From the NCBI RefSeq assembly GCF_013365535.1, contig NZ_CP053590.1:2222501-2286500 (forward strand): a stretch of DNA of 64,000 nucleotides, given 5' to 3'. A program made the position numbers and the translations under genes. Within the stretch, counting starts at the first letter, position 1; each line of letters opens with the position of its first letter. This document shows, in pieces, positions 18,503-28,151 of this stretch. The notes beneath the pieces were generated by a model. It was given only the letters and a program-made list of their open reading frames with translations. It did not search any database and was not told the DNA's origin. Source of the DNA: Aquimarina sp. TRL1 (lineage in GTDB: Bacteria; Bacteroidota; Bacteroidia; Flavobacteriales; Flavobacteriaceae).

Positions 18503-20035
18503 TTAATGTTTAAAATGTCTTGTTCCGGTCATTACCATTGCAATTCCATTTTCATCGCAGTAATCAATGCTTAATTGATCTTTGATAGATCCTCCTGGTT
18601 GGATAACCGCTTTTATACCTGCTTTATCTGCAATTTCTACACAATCAGGGAATGGGAAGAAAGCATCGCTGGCCATAACTGCTCCCGAAAGATCAAAATT
18701 AAATGAAGTTGCTTTTTCTATAGATTGTTTAAGAGCATCAACTCTGGATGTTTGTCCTGTACCACTAGCCAGAAGTTGTCTCCCTTTAGTAAAAACAATT
18801 GTATTGGATTTTGTATGCTTACATATTTTTGAAGCAAATAGTAAATCGTCTATCTGTGCATCAGATGGAGCAACTTTTGTTACTGTTTTTAAATCAGCTT
18901 CAGTATCCGTTTTTAAATCTTTATCCTGAACTAACAGCCCATTAAGACAGGTGCGAACCTGATTCTTTGGCAAGTTTACTTCTTTTTGAACTAATAAGAT
19001 TCTATTTTTCTTCCCTTTTAATACCTCGAGGGCTTCTTTGCTAAAAGAGGGGGCAATCACTACTTCACAGAATAGTTTATGGATTTCATTAGCGGTAGCA
19101 AGATCAATTTCGGAATTGGAAATCAAGATTCCTCCAAAAGCAGAAACAGGATCTCCTGCCAATGCGTCAATATAGGATTGTAGTACCGTCTCTCTTTGTG
19201 CAACACCACAGGCATTGTTGTGTTTTAAGATCGCGAAGGTGGGAGCTTCTCCAGCGAATTCCCCCATTAAATTTACGGCAGCATCTACATCCAGTAAATT
19301 GTTGTAGGACAATTCTTTTCCGTGCAATTTATCAAACATGGCTTCAAAATCTCCAAAGAAGACTCCTTTTTGATGTGGATTCTCTCCGTATCTAAGAGAT
19401 TGAGAAGATTGTTCGCTGGCTTTAAAAACAGTAATTTCCTGATCAGAATTAAAGTAATTAAAGATAGCAGTGTCGTAGTGAGAAGAAACATTGAATGCTT
19501 TGGCTGCGAATCGTTTTCTGTCGGCTAAAGAGATGGTCCCTTTTCCTTCTGTTATGATTTGTAAAAATTCGCTGTAGTCTGCTACTGATGAAACACAAGT
19601 AACATCAGCAAAGTTTTTTGCAGCCGCCCTAATTAGGGAGATTCCTCCAATATCAATTTTTTCAATAATATCTTGTTCCGAAGCTCCAGAGGCTACAGTT
19701 TTTTCAAACGGATATAAATCTACAATAACAATATCTATTTGTGGGATTTCATATTGCGCTAATTCTGCAACATCACTATCGTTGTTCTGACGGTTTAAGA
19801 TTCCTCCAAAAACTTTAGGATGTAATGTTTTTACTCTTCCTCCTAAAATAGAAGGGTAATCAGTAACATTTTCTACTGGTATAACATCAATATTGAGGTC
19901 TTTTATAAATTTTTCTGTACCTCCGGTAGAATAAATGGTGATACCAAGTTCATCTAATTTTTTTACGATAGGTTCTAATCCGTCTTTACTAAATACTGAA
20001 ATTAATGCGGATTTTGCCGTTTTTGTATTGCTCAT
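18503..20035 (-). CDS. purH: Bifunctional AICAR transformylase / IMP cyclohydrolase
   Basis: Last two steps of de novo purine synthesis: formylation of AICAR and closure to IMP, in the cytoplasm. The N-terminal MGS-like cyclohydrolase domain begins ALISVFSKDG and contains STGGTEKF; the transformylase domain has LRYGENPHQ and LKHNNACGVA. I place the start at the ATG at 20035 (MSNTKTAKSALIS), since the frame upstream has no conserved sequence and overlaps the promoter. 510 aa is normal length. The mreB cluster follows on the same strand. Confidence 0.96.
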   Translation of the reverse strand: MSNTKTAKSALISVFSKDGLEPIVKKLDELGITIYSTGGTEKFIKDLNIDVIPVENVTDYPSILGGRVKTLHPKVFGGILNRQNNDSDVAELAQYEIPQIDIVIVDLYPFEKTVASGASEQDIIEKIDIGGISLIRAAAKNFADVTCVSSVADYSEFLQIITEGKGTISLADRKRFAAKAFNVSSHYDTAIFNYFNSDQEITVFKASEQSSQSLRYGENPHQKGVFFGDFEAMFDKLHGKELSYNNLLDVDAAVNLMGEFAGEAPTFAILKHNNACGVAQRETVLQSYIDALAGDPVSAFGGILISNSEIDLATANEIHKLFCEVVIAPSFSKEALEVLKGKKNRILLVQKEVNLPKNQVRTCLNGLLVQDKDLKTDTEADLKTVTKVAPSDAQIDDLLFASKICKHTKSNTIVFTKGRQLLASGTGQTSRVDALKQSIEKATSFNFDLSGAVMASDAFFPFPDCVEIADKAGIKAVIQPGGSIKDQLSIDYCDENGIAMVMTGTRHFKH

Positions 20036-20057
20036 CGGTCGTTTTGTTAATAAAAGG

Positions 20058-20065
20058 CAAAAGTA
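20058..20065 (-). promoter_or_regulatory. Candidate -7 element of purH
   Basis: On the minus strand this reads TACTTTTG, an exact TAnnTTTG, 23 nt before the purH ATG. No TTG is found at 19 nt; the match is to the -7 box only. It supports the start at 20035 over the longer frame. Confidence 0.5.
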
Positions 20066-20184
20066 GCAATTTAGTCTATAATCTGATAACCTAATTGTAT
20101 GTATTTGTTCTAGATAATTGTAACGAATTTGATTAGAAAACGTCATATCTTTATGTAGGTCTAACTTTAGTCAAAAAAAAGAAA

Positions 20185-21438
20185 ATGTTAATTTATCTAA
20201 GAGTGCTGAAGGAGAGCTTTAATTTTGCTATTAATGCTCTGAAAAATAATTTGTTAAGAACGTTTCTTTCTTTGTTAGGGGTTACGATTGGTATTTTTTC
20301 TATTATTGCTGTTTTATCTGCGGTGGATTCTCTGGAGAAAGAGATAAAAGGGAGTATCAGTTCTCTGGATAATAGTACGATCTATATTATGAGGTTCTCT
20401 TTTGGACCGTCTTCAGTGCCTCAATGGAAGAGAGAGCAATTTCCTGATGTGACCTATGAGGAATATCAGCACCTAAAAAGAGATCTTCCTGATCTTAAAG
20501 CAGCTAGTTTTATCGTAAATGTTAATTCGGAAACTCTTAAGCATGAGGATAAAAGTATTAGTAATGTAGAGGTGGTGCCTGTGACGAGTGATTATTATGA
20601 TATTGAAGAGCTTCAGGTGGTGAAAGGTAGGTTTTATAATGAGCAGGAGTCGATAACGGGAGCTCCGGTTGTAGTGGTTGGTGATGAAGTAGCAAATAGC
20701 CTTTTTGGGTCACAAGATCCTGTGGGGAAAGAAATTCGGATGTATGGCAGGAAATTTACAGTTATCGGTGTTTTAAAGAAAGAAGGAGCCGGGTTATTCG
20801 GTAATTCCAAAGATACGACCGTTATTTTACCGGTAAATATTGTAAGACGAATCTTTGGAGATAGTAATAAGTTTGTGATTCCTGGGATTATTGTCAAACC
20901 TGAGTCAGGTATTGATGTGCCTGAATTTATAGCGGCGATAAAACAAAAGTTAAGAGCTTTCAGAGGGCTGAAGCCAGATGAAATTGATGATTTTTTTGTA
21001 AACCAATTACAAGGGTTTACGGATTTTATTGATAATATAACTGGTACGATGTCAATGATTGGGGGCTTTATAGGGATGTTTTCTTTGTTGGTAGGTGGTT
21101 TTGGAATTGCTAATATTATGTTTGTTAGTGTTAAAGAAAGAACAAATCTAATTGGAATTCAAAAAGCACTGGGTGCAAAAAGAAAGTTTATCTTGCTGCA
21201 ATTTTTGTTTGAGGCAATTGTACTAGCAGTTTTTGGAGGAGTGATCGGGTTATTAATGGTGTGGGGTGTTTTTGCGTTGGTTTCTAATTTTACCGGAGAT
21301 TTTGAATTTATTCTCTCTGCTTCCAATGTCTTTTGGGGAATGTTCTGGTCTACAATTATTGGATTGATTGCAGGGATTATACCTGCCTGGTTAGCATCTA
21401 GGTTAGATCCTGTAGAGGCCATTCGGACTGGAATGTAA
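20185..21438 (+). CDS. MacB/FtsX-type ABC transporter permease
   Basis: 417 aa. An N-terminal membrane segment (LLRTFLSLLGVTIGIFSIIAVLSAVDSLE) is followed by a periplasmic MacB_PCD domain of about 200 residues and the C-terminal FtsX core of three membrane segments, with the typical VKERTNLIGIQKALGAKR and the ending LDPVEAIRTGM. Such proteins act by mechanotransmission with a separate ATPase and usually a membrane fusion protein, neither of which is encoded next to it. Substrate unknown. It is divergent from purH and ends before a bidirectional terminator. Confidence 0.92.
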   Translation: MLIYLRVLKESFNFAINALKNNLLRTFLSLLGVTIGIFSIIAVLSAVDSLEKEIKGSISSLDNSTIYIMRFSFGPSSVPQWKREQFPDVTYEEYQHLKRDLPDLKAASFIVNVNSETLKHEDKSISNVEVVPVTSDYYDIEELQVVKGRFYNEQESITGAPVVVVGDEVANSLFGSQDPVGKEIRMYGRKFTVIGVLKKEGAGLFGNSKDTTVILPVNIVRRIFGDSNKFVIPGIIVKPESGIDVPEFIAAIKQKLRAFRGLKPDEIDDFFVNQLQGFTDFIDNITGTMSMIGGFIGMFSLLVGGFGIANIMFVSVKERTNLIGIQKALGAKRKFILLQFLFEAIVLAVFGGVIGLLMVWGVFALVSNFTGDFEFILSASNVFWGMFWSTIIGLIAGIIPAWLASRLDPVEAIRTGM

Positions 21439-21653
21439 TTCAAGAAAGAAGTGTTGCTAGTATAGGTATAGCAAAAGATATAAGCTCATTGTTAGTGCCG
21501 TCACAATTAAAATTACAATTAGTAGCGGAATGATCTTTAGTAAGGTCTTCTGCGTTTTTCTCAAGTTCATGTTGGTTTTCGTTATTAGCATCATGTTGTA
21601 AATGTAGTGGAAAAAGAAACTTCAGTAAACAAGTATAAACACGTGTTTTAAAG

Positions 21654-21690
21654 AAAAAGCCTTATTGCAAAATCACAATAAGGCTTTTTT
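21654..21690. terminator. Bidirectional terminator
   Basis: AAAAAGCCTTATTG (21654-21667) pairs with CAATAAGGCTTTTT (from 21676) around an 8-nt loop, with A-run and T-run flanks suitable for both strands. It separates the convergent permease gene and the 1600-residue surface protein gene. Confidence 0.85.
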
Positions 21691-21719
21691 GGGTTAAGAT
21701 TTTTGGATATAAAAACAGG

Positions 21720-24700
21720 TTATTGCTTTATGATTCTATAGGTGAAAGTGTCTTTTTTGCTCATAGTTTCAATAAAATAAATTCCTGCGCTTAATACCGA
21801 AATGTCAATTGGGTTGTTTTTTCGGTTTCCATTTAGTTTTTTTTCTAAAACCAAAGCGCCTTGTGAATTGTAGACTCTGGCAACTTCGAGATAGTTGTTT
21901 GTGTCAGCGGTCAGCGTTATGATTTCGGATGCTGGTATTGGGTGTATCGAGAAAGGAACCTCTGGAGCTGGGTGTAATGTGTGTTTGTATTCGATAGTGA
22001 GTATTTCTGATTTATTATTAGAGGTTCCAGTTATATCAGTTACAGTATTCTCATTGACGTAAACTGTGATTATCCCCTCTGTAATTGGAATAATATCCAC
22101 TTTATAGGTTTTAGAATTAAGTACAGTAAAATTAGATAAGATCCCCATAGAACTGGTAATATCATTAATAGAGAAGCCGATAACTTCTGAGTTCCAGTCA
22201 AACTGAATGGTAATTGGTGATGCATTTGTAGGAGTCGCACCAGAGTAGCTTAATAAAACAGAGGGAGGAAGGTTGGTGTCGTTGTCGGTAATGATTACTG
22301 TGTTAATTTCATTCTCCCGAATATGTGCATTTTCTACCGTGTTGAATGTAATGATGATCGATTCGTTTGTTTCTATATCGAGATCGTCTATAGAAGTAAT
22401 GGTATGTTCGATATGAGTATTTCCCGCTGGAATAACTATAGTTTTTTGAGCATCAAAATCCTGAGCGTAGGTAGCAGTGCTAGCGGTATAGTCTAAATGA
22501 ATGATTACATCAGCTCCATAGGCATGTGATAAGGCTACTGTTATAGTAGAAGTTCCTTTGTTTTCTTGTATGGATGGAGAGGATGGAGAGTCGTTGGAGA
22601 AATACACTTCTGGAAAAGGAATTACTAATAGATCCGCAGTATAGGTATGCGTACTGTATACTGTTCCGTCATTAACTTCAAAATCAAAAGATGTATTGAT
22701 GTTATCGGTTTGATGATATTTGAGAAGGTTGTTTTCTAAAGAAACTCTGGGGACAATAGTATTGGGAGTAATAATGGTTTCGGTATTGTCAATATTATTG
22801 TTGTTGTTTGTGTCTATCCATAAATTTCCGGATGGAATTGTAGTAATTCGAATGTGATCCAATGGATCGTTATCAGGATCTGAGTATATGATTTGAGATA
22901 GTGAAAATGTATATGCGATATTTTGATATATTGAAGAAATAGTAAGGTTCTCAGAAGTTGGGGGAGTATTACTGCTGATCACCGAGATTTTTACTACAGA
23001 GAGGGCAGAAGTGCCTCCGTCGCCATCACTGATAGAAATATGAAGTGTTCTGCTGCCAACTGTTATATTAGAAGTGTTCGTGTTTTCATAGGAGAGTGCC
23101 TGGACTAGTTTTTGTATTTTGTCAGCAGTTGCATTGGGGTTAAAGGTTATTGCCAGGTCATTTCCTTCCGTAATTGTATTGTCCAGTGTTCCTATGGTTG
23201 TTCCGGAAACAATGACATTGCTGCCAGCATTTGTTCCGGATAAGGAAACCACTCCAGAAGTGTTTATGGATAAAAGATCTTCAGTAAGAATCTTGCCTGA
23301 TGTAATACTGGCTAGCAAAACGCCTCCCTCAAAATTAAAGGAATCCACATCACTGACACCTGCCGGGTTGTTCTGGTCTAGTAATGTATTGCCATTGCCT
23401 TCTATGTAAGTATAAGAGTCGTTGTTTAAATGGGTTATAATAGGAACATCATTAATGTTGTTTATATCAACCGTTATATTTGATGGGGTAGAGGTTCCTC
23501 CATCCCCATCGTTTAATGTGATTTCTATATTTCTTGTGTTTGTAGCAGGGTTGTCCGTATTGATGTTTTCATAGGTGATAGCTTGTAATACGGATTGTAT
23601 GCTATTGAGGGTTGCGTGTGTGTTAAAAGTGATAAGGAGGTCATTTCCTTCGGCAATCGTATTGTTAAGTGTTCCTATGGTTGTTCCGGAAACAATAATA
23701 TTGCTGCCGGCATTTGTTCCGGAGAGAGAAATTATTCCAGAAATATCTATAGATAAAATGTCTTCAGAAGAGACTTTGCCAGATGTAATAGTGGCGTACA
23801 GGGAGCCTTTGTCAAAATCAGGGGAATCAACATCCGATACTATTGCGGTGACTTCCTGATCAAGTATAGCTTTTCCTTCTTCCTCTGTATAGGAAATGAC
23901 GTCTCCATTAAGATTATTGATTTCAGGAGGATCATTGGCAGCTAATATAGAGATGGTTATGTTGCTGGTGGCAGAGGTGCCTCCGTCACCATCATTGATA
24001 CTGATGCTAATGTTTCTTGTGTCTGTAGTAGGAGCTTGGTTGTTGGTATTGTTATAGGTTATTCCTCGAAGTAGTATTTGTGCTCGAGTGGGAGTTGCAT
24101 CTGCGTTAAAATTTATGATCAGGTCGTTTCCAGGGGCTATATTATTCCCAAGCGTACCAATAAGAGTCCCGTTAATAGATATAGTGCTTCCGGCGGTGGT
24201 TCCGGAGAGAGTTATGTCACTAGAAGTGTCTAAGGATAATACATCTTCTTCAGGATCCTTTCCGGTGGTAATAGTTACGGTGATATTTCCTCCTTCAAAA
24301 TTAGGAGAATCTACATCGTTTATACTTGCATTTGCATTTTGATCCACAAGGGTATTGTTATCTCCTTCAGTATAAGTAAACGTGTCTCCGTCTACGTTTG
24401 AGATAGTAGGGGGGTCATTTTGATTATCTACTGTAATGATGAGATCGTTATTGGAGGAGGTCCCTCCATCACCATCATTAATAGTTACTCTGATATTTCT
24501 GGCTCCAGTGGTAGGAGTTTCGTTATTGATATTTTGATATTGAATGGCATGTAATAAATTTTGCACATTAAAAAATGTAGCATTTGTGTTGAGGTTTATA
24601 ATCAGATTGTTTCCAGTAGCAATTGTACTACCTAAGGAGCCAATAGTTGTTCCTCCGATCGTAACACTACTTCCGTAACTTGTTCCTGATAGTGAGATGT

Positions 24701-26522
24701 TTCCGGAGGTGTCTATAGATAAAAAGTCTTCAGAAGCATCTTTGCCGGAAATAAATTCAATACTAAGATTACCACCATCAAAATCAGGAGAGTCTACATC
24801 AAAAATAATTGAGGATGAATGTCGGTCAATAAACCGGGGACCATCTCCTTCGGTATAGGTCCAGGCGCCTCCGTTTAATGCATGGATCACAGGAGGGTCA
24901 TTTGTAGCAGTAACAGTGATAGTAGCTTCAGAAGGAGGAGATTCTTTTTCAATGCCATCAAACACGGTAACACTGATGGTCCTGGGACCAGTGATAGGGT
25001 TGTCAGTATTACTGTTCTCATAGGTGATTGCTCGTAAAAGCGTTTGAACCTTGCTGAGGGTAGCGGTGTCATCTCCGTTGAAGACAACCCATAATTCATT
25101 TCCAGGGGAGAGGTCGGATAATAAATGACCAATAGGAACTCCTTCCACAGACACAGTACTTCCAGAGGTGGTGCCAGATAGGGATATATTTCCCGTAGTT
25201 GCCAGGGATAGTATATCTTCTATAGGGGCAGATCCGTTGCTGATAGAAGCTTTTAGATGACCTCCATTGTATATGGGGGTGTCTATATCATCCAGTATAA
25301 TATTTGTTCCTTGATCGATAATGCGTTGTCCGTCTCCTTCTGTGTAGATGAAACTGTCTCCGGTCAAGTTGCTTATATAAGGAGGGTCGTTGATATCTGT
25401 TATCGTGACAGTAACGTTCGCATCTGGAGAGGTGCCTCCATCCCCGTCATTAATAGTTGTTTTAATAGTTCTTGGTGCTGTAGAGGGGTTGTCTGTATTG
25501 GTATTTTCGTAAGTGATCGCTTGTATTAATGTTTGAACTCTGAAAGAGTTTGCACTGGTGTTAAAGTGTACAATCAGGTCGTTTCCCGAGGCGATATTGT
25601 TTCCCAGAGTCCCGATAATTGAACCGCCAACAGTGACATTGCTTCCTGTTGTGGTTCCTTCCAGGGTTACAGTGCCTGAAAATGAAAGGAGGTCTTCCGA
25701 AGGGTTTTTTCCTGAGGTAACGGAAACCGTTAGGTTTCCTCCGTTTAGATCAGGAGAGTCTACATCTATAAAGAAAAGGGGAGCCCCTTGATCGATATTG
25801 GTACTTCCGTCTCCTTCATTATAGGTATAGGAGTCACCATTTAAATTAATGGTTACAGGAACATCGTTTACTTCAACCACATTTATGGATATGTCTGAGG
25901 GAGCTGAAGCTCCTCCATCTCCATCATGTAATGTAACACGAATGTTTCTTGCTCCGGGAGTCGGGAGGCCATTGTCGGTGTTTTCATATATAATTGCGCG
26001 GGTCAGGCTTTCTATATGGGTAATCGTTGCATTGGCGTTAAAATTTACAATCAGATCATTCCCTGTAGAAATATTATTCCCCAGTGTTCCGATGGTAACT
26101 CCTCCAACAGAGATATTACTGCCAGTTGTTGCACCAGAAAAAGAAATAGCTCCGGTAGTATCGAAAGAGAGAAGGTCTTCAAAGATATCTATTCCAGAGG
26201 TGATCGATATAGTGAGGTTTCCTCCATCAAAATCAGGGGAATCAGTATCAGTGATAGTTAAGTTGCTTCCTTGGTCAATACGTCTACTCCCATCTCCTTC
26301 TGTATAGGTGAAAGTATCTCCGTTAAGGTCGGAAATGACAGGAGGAGAGTTTATCTCAATGCTGTTTTTTATAATTGAGGTTTCAGTAAGAATTGGAGAA
26401 ACATCATCGCTATCGAGATAGGCTATAAAATCAATGTCTTCGAGATGATCGATGGGGGTATTTTGTATTTGAGCTTTTAGCATTATGGGGAATGCCAAAA
26501 CAAATAATAGTAGGTGTTTCAT
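21720..26522 (-). CDS. Giant repeat surface protein with T9SS C-terminal tail
   Basis: 1600 residues. A signal peptide (ending LKAQ) leads into seven tandem cadherin-like repeats of about 160 residues, each opening like NDPP-I-x-NLNGD-x-YTEGDG and ending in TINDGDGGTS. After these (about residue 1180) come a different cadherin-like domain, a Calx-beta-like domain (around EDLDIETNESIIITF), a bacterial Ig-like domain, and a type IX secretion sorting tail with N-PIPASEIIT...YNSQGALVLEK...ISVLSAGIYFIE. It is expected to be exported by T9SS and attached to or released from the cell surface, perhaps for adhesion or gliding. The acidic DxDSPDFDGG loops suggest calcium binding. Both neighbours are unrelated. 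Confidence 0.93.
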   Translation of the reverse strand: MKHLLLFVLAFPIMLKAQIQNTPIDHLEDIDFIAYLDSDDVSPILTETSIIKNSIEINSPPVISDLNGDTFTYTEGDGSRRIDQGSNLTITDTDSPDFDGGNLTISITSGIDIFEDLLSFDTTGAISFSGATTGSNISVGGVTIGTLGNNISTGNDLIVNFNANATITHIESLTRAIIYENTDNGLPTPGARNIRVTLHDGDGGASAPSDISINVVEVNDVPVTINLNGDSYTYNEGDGSTNIDQGAPLFFIDVDSPDLNGGNLTVSVTSGKNPSEDLLSFSGTVTLEGTTTGSNVTVGGSIIGTLGNNIASGNDLIVHFNTSANSFRVQTLIQAITYENTNTDNPSTAPRTIKTTINDGDGGTSPDANVTVTITDINDPPYISNLTGDSFIYTEGDGQRIIDQGTNIILDDIDTPIYNGGHLKASISNGSAPIEDILSLATTGNISLSGTTSGSTVSVEGVPIGHLLSDLSPGNELWVVFNGDDTATLSKVQTLLRAITYENSNTDNPITGPRTISVTVFDGIEKESPPSEATITVTATNDPPVIHALNGGAWTYTEGDGPRFIDRHSSSIIFDVDSPDFDGGNLSIEFISGKDASEDFLSIDTSGNISLSGTSYGSSVTIGGTTIGSLGSTIATGNNLIINLNTNATFFNVQNLLHAIQYQNINNETPTTGARNIRVTINDGDGGTSSNNDLIITVDNQNDPPTISNVDGDTFTYTEGDNNTLVDQNANASINDVDSPNFEGGNITVTITTGKDPEEDVLSLDTSSDITLSGTTAGSTISINGTLIGTLGNNIAPGNDLIINFNADATPTRAQILLRGITYNNTNNQAPTTDTRNISISINDGDGGTSATSNITISILAANDPPEINNLNGDVISYTEEEGKAILDQEVTAIVSDVDSPDFDKGSLYATITSGKVSSEDILSIDISGIISLSGTNAGSNIIVSGTTIGTLNNTIAEGNDLLITFNTHATLNSIQSVLQAITYENINTDNPATNTRNIEITLNDGDGGTSTPSNITVDINNINDVPIITHLNNDSYTYIEGNGNTLLDQNNPAGVSDVDSFNFEGGVLLASITSGKILTEDLLSINTSGVVSLSGTNAGSNVIVSGTTIGTLDNTITEGNDLAITFNPNATADKIQKLVQALSYENTNTSNITVGSRTLHISISDGDGGTSALSVVKISVISSNTPPTSENLTISSIYQNIAYTFSLSQIIYSDPDNDPLDHIRITTIPSGNLWIDTNNNNNIDNTETIITPNTIVPRVSLENNLLKYHQTDNINTSFDFEVNDGTVYSTHTYTADLLVIPFPEVYFSNDSPSSPSIQENKGTSTITVALSHAYGADVIIHLDYTASTATYAQDFDAQKTIVIPAGNTHIEHTITSIDDLDIETNESIIITFNTVENAHIRENEINTVIITDNDTNLPPSVLLSYSGATPTNASPITIQFDWNSEVIGFSINDITSSMGILSNFTVLNSKTYKVDIIPITEGIITVYVNENTVTDITGTSNNKSEILTIEYKHTLHPAPEVPFSIHPIPASEIITLTADTNNYLEVARVYNSQGALVLEKKLNGNRKNNPIDISVLSAGIYFIETMSKKDTFTYRIIKQ
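22990..26345 (-). repeat. Seven coding repeats of about 480 bp
   Basis: In-frame tandem repeats inside the 1600-residue gene. The period is about 160 codons; the repeat heads fall near residues 60 and 221 and onward. The copies are diverged rather than identical, except for short near-identical blocks such as GTTIGTLGN, so this is an old array with possible local gene conversion. Confidence 0.8.
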
Positions 26523-26993
26523 GGTTGGTAGTTTTTCTTCTATAGAATAAGGTTTTATTTCCCGGATAAAGAGGTAGTCTTTTTCCGGGGGTCATTTGTT
26601 TTTATTAAGAAAGTGTGTTCTCTAAAAGAGTGTGATGTGTAATGTGAACAATCAAAAAATGATTGTAGGACCTGGTTTGTGTTCGAAAGAAATACTAGAG
26701 TAGTATTTTGATTGCGTCGTAAAACTGTTTACGGTTGTTTCCCTGATTGCAAAAAGTATCTGGAGAAACAGGAAGTGTGCAGATTGTAGCGGTGAGAATA
26801 TCTGTTGTTATAGGTATCGTAGGTGTGCTTCTTCTGTTCATAATTTTGGGGTTTATGGTTTACAGTTAGTAGATTGGGTTTTTTGGGTTATCGAGATTTA
26901 CATAGTCCGATAAGGTCTATTTGTAAATATACTACAAAAAAAATAAAGCTGCTTTTAATCAGTTAGTTAGTTGGTTTTTGTAATGGTCTTTTG
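26523..26993. other. Intergenic region with a short doubtful ORF
   Basis: Contains a 48-codon minus-strand frame (26695-26841; MNRRSTPTIPITTDI... with two Cys) that has ATG and stop but no ribosome site, promoter or recognisable family. An imperfect inverted repeat CCCGGA/TCCGGG lies at about 26563-26591 without a T-run. I see no clear promoter for the giant surface protein. Confidence 0.3.
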
Positions 26994-27443
26994 TTACTTT
27001 TTTCGGTTTTTTAGATAGAGACATTGGTTTTCATAATCAATAATTGCCTTTCCTTTTTTTAAAATATCAGCGCCTATAATTCCATCTACTGTTTTGGCAC
27101 CGTGATTTTGTAATGCTTCATTTACATGTGTAAGGTCAAACAATACAAGAGGGATATTTGTTTTTTTCCAAGTGCCGATATGAAGGGTGTTTTTTTTAGA
27201 TAATTGTGTGTGTATATCTATAGCTCCTGCTCCTGCAGCTTTTACATCGCTTTCTTCACTGGTAAGGTGAAATTTTTCAATTCCTTCAAATCCTACGCAG
27301 GAATTAGAAGCTCCGGTATCTAAAATGAAATCTCCTTCAATCCCGTTGAGAGAAGCTTTTATTTCAAAGTGATTTGTTTTAGTGTATGATAATGGGATTC
27401 GGGTATAGGATTTTTGGATCAGTAACCTCCGGAGTGTTGTCAT
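26994..27443 (-). CDS. Retropepsin-like aspartic protease (clan AA)
   Basis: 149 residues forming a single aspartic protease lobe: the catalytic motif FILDTGASNS, then GIIGADILKKGKAIIDYENQCLYL, the usual second half of bacterial single-domain retropepsin-like proteins. As in that family, it probably works as a dimer. No signal peptide is visible, so a cytoplasmic location is likely. Neighbours are unrelated and substrate is unknown. Confidence 0.88.
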   Translation of the reverse strand: MTTLRRLLIQKSYTRIPLSYTKTNHFEIKASLNGIEGDFILDTGASNSCVGFEGIEKFHLTSEESDVKAAGAGAIDIHTQLSKKNTLHIGTWKKTNIPLVLFDLTHVNEALQNHGAKTVDGIIGADILKKGKAIIDYENQCLYLKNRKK

Positions 27444-27632
27444 AAATATAAAGCTAAATGAATGACAAAAATACTATAAAAAGAAGATAAAACAGCGAGC
27501 AATGATATGTGGGGTAGTGTTAGCATGTGATGTAGTATGTTGAATCCTTTGTAGCAGTGTTAATTTTTCTTAAAAAAGAAGAGGTTTTCTAAAAGTAGTA
27601 TTAAAAAAATAGGGTGTATTGGGAGTGAGCTG

Positions 27633-27950
27633 TTGTTGAGTAGAAAAAGAATTGTAAAAATAAAAAATGGTATGGTGGAAGTTGAAATCGTAGAAGAAGA
27701 TACAATTCGGCAATTGAAATTTCCGGAATATGAAGTTTTAGGATGTATTTGCGATGAAAATAATCGTTTTTTACAGTTAAAAAGAGCAGCTTTTCTGGGT
27801 AAAGTAGAGCGGTACAAAGTAGAAATTTTATTTGCAGATGATGAAGGGATTAAGAAAGTAAGAGCTGTGGTATGGGGAGTGACAAAAAAGGTTGTCATAC
27901 TAAGCTCATTTGTGAGTATTCCTTTAAAAAGAATTATTGATATTATATAA
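27633..27950 (+). CDS. Hypothetical protein, basic and β-rich
   Basis: 105 residues by the TTG start at 27633, which has GGGAG seven bases upstream; the next in-frame ATG (27672) would give 92 residues. The composition alternates charged and hydrophobic residues (VEVEIVEED, RYKVEILFADDEG), as in small β-barrel proteins. I do not recognise a family. No operon partner; it stands between the convergent protease gene and TatD. Confidence 0.6.
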   Translation: MLSRKRIVKIKNGMVEVEIVEEDTIRQLKFPEYEVLGCICDENNRFLQLKRAAFLGKVERYKVEILFADDEGIKKVRAVVWGVTKKVVILSSFVSIPLKRIIDII

Positions 27951-28138
27951 GGTATAAGCCGGTTTTATAGATGGGGTATTATTGAGAGGTCACTTGGTGT
28001 TTTTAGTTTACTAAACTTTTTTCATAAGAAACAGGAAGTTAAATGATCTCGATAAAATACTATAAAATCGGCTTTTTTATCGTTGTTTTTAAACTATTAT
28101 GAAGCATAGAAAAGCAATGGTGGCTAATTAAATTTGGT

Positions 28139-28146
28139 TACTTTTG
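28139..28146 (+). promoter_or_regulatory. -7 element immediately before tatD-like start
   Basis: TACTTTTG matches TAnnTTTG exactly and ends 5 nt before the ATG at 28152. With the usual 4-7 nt to the start point, the transcript would be leaderless or nearly so. No good -33 TTG at 19 nt. Confidence 0.5.
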
Positions 28147-28151
28147 CCTTC

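Noticed and set aside
23119..26307. Several plus-strand frames of 80-150 codons opposite the repeat gene
   Set aside because: They recur with the same spacing as the coding repeats and are antisense shadows.
22990..26345. CRISPR-like array suggested by regularly spaced similar blocks
   Set aside because: The period is about 480 bp, blocks are in frame and encode the repeats of the surface protein.
26563..26591. CCCGGA/TCCGGG inverted repeat as terminator
   Set aside because: Long 17-nt loop and no T-run on either strand.
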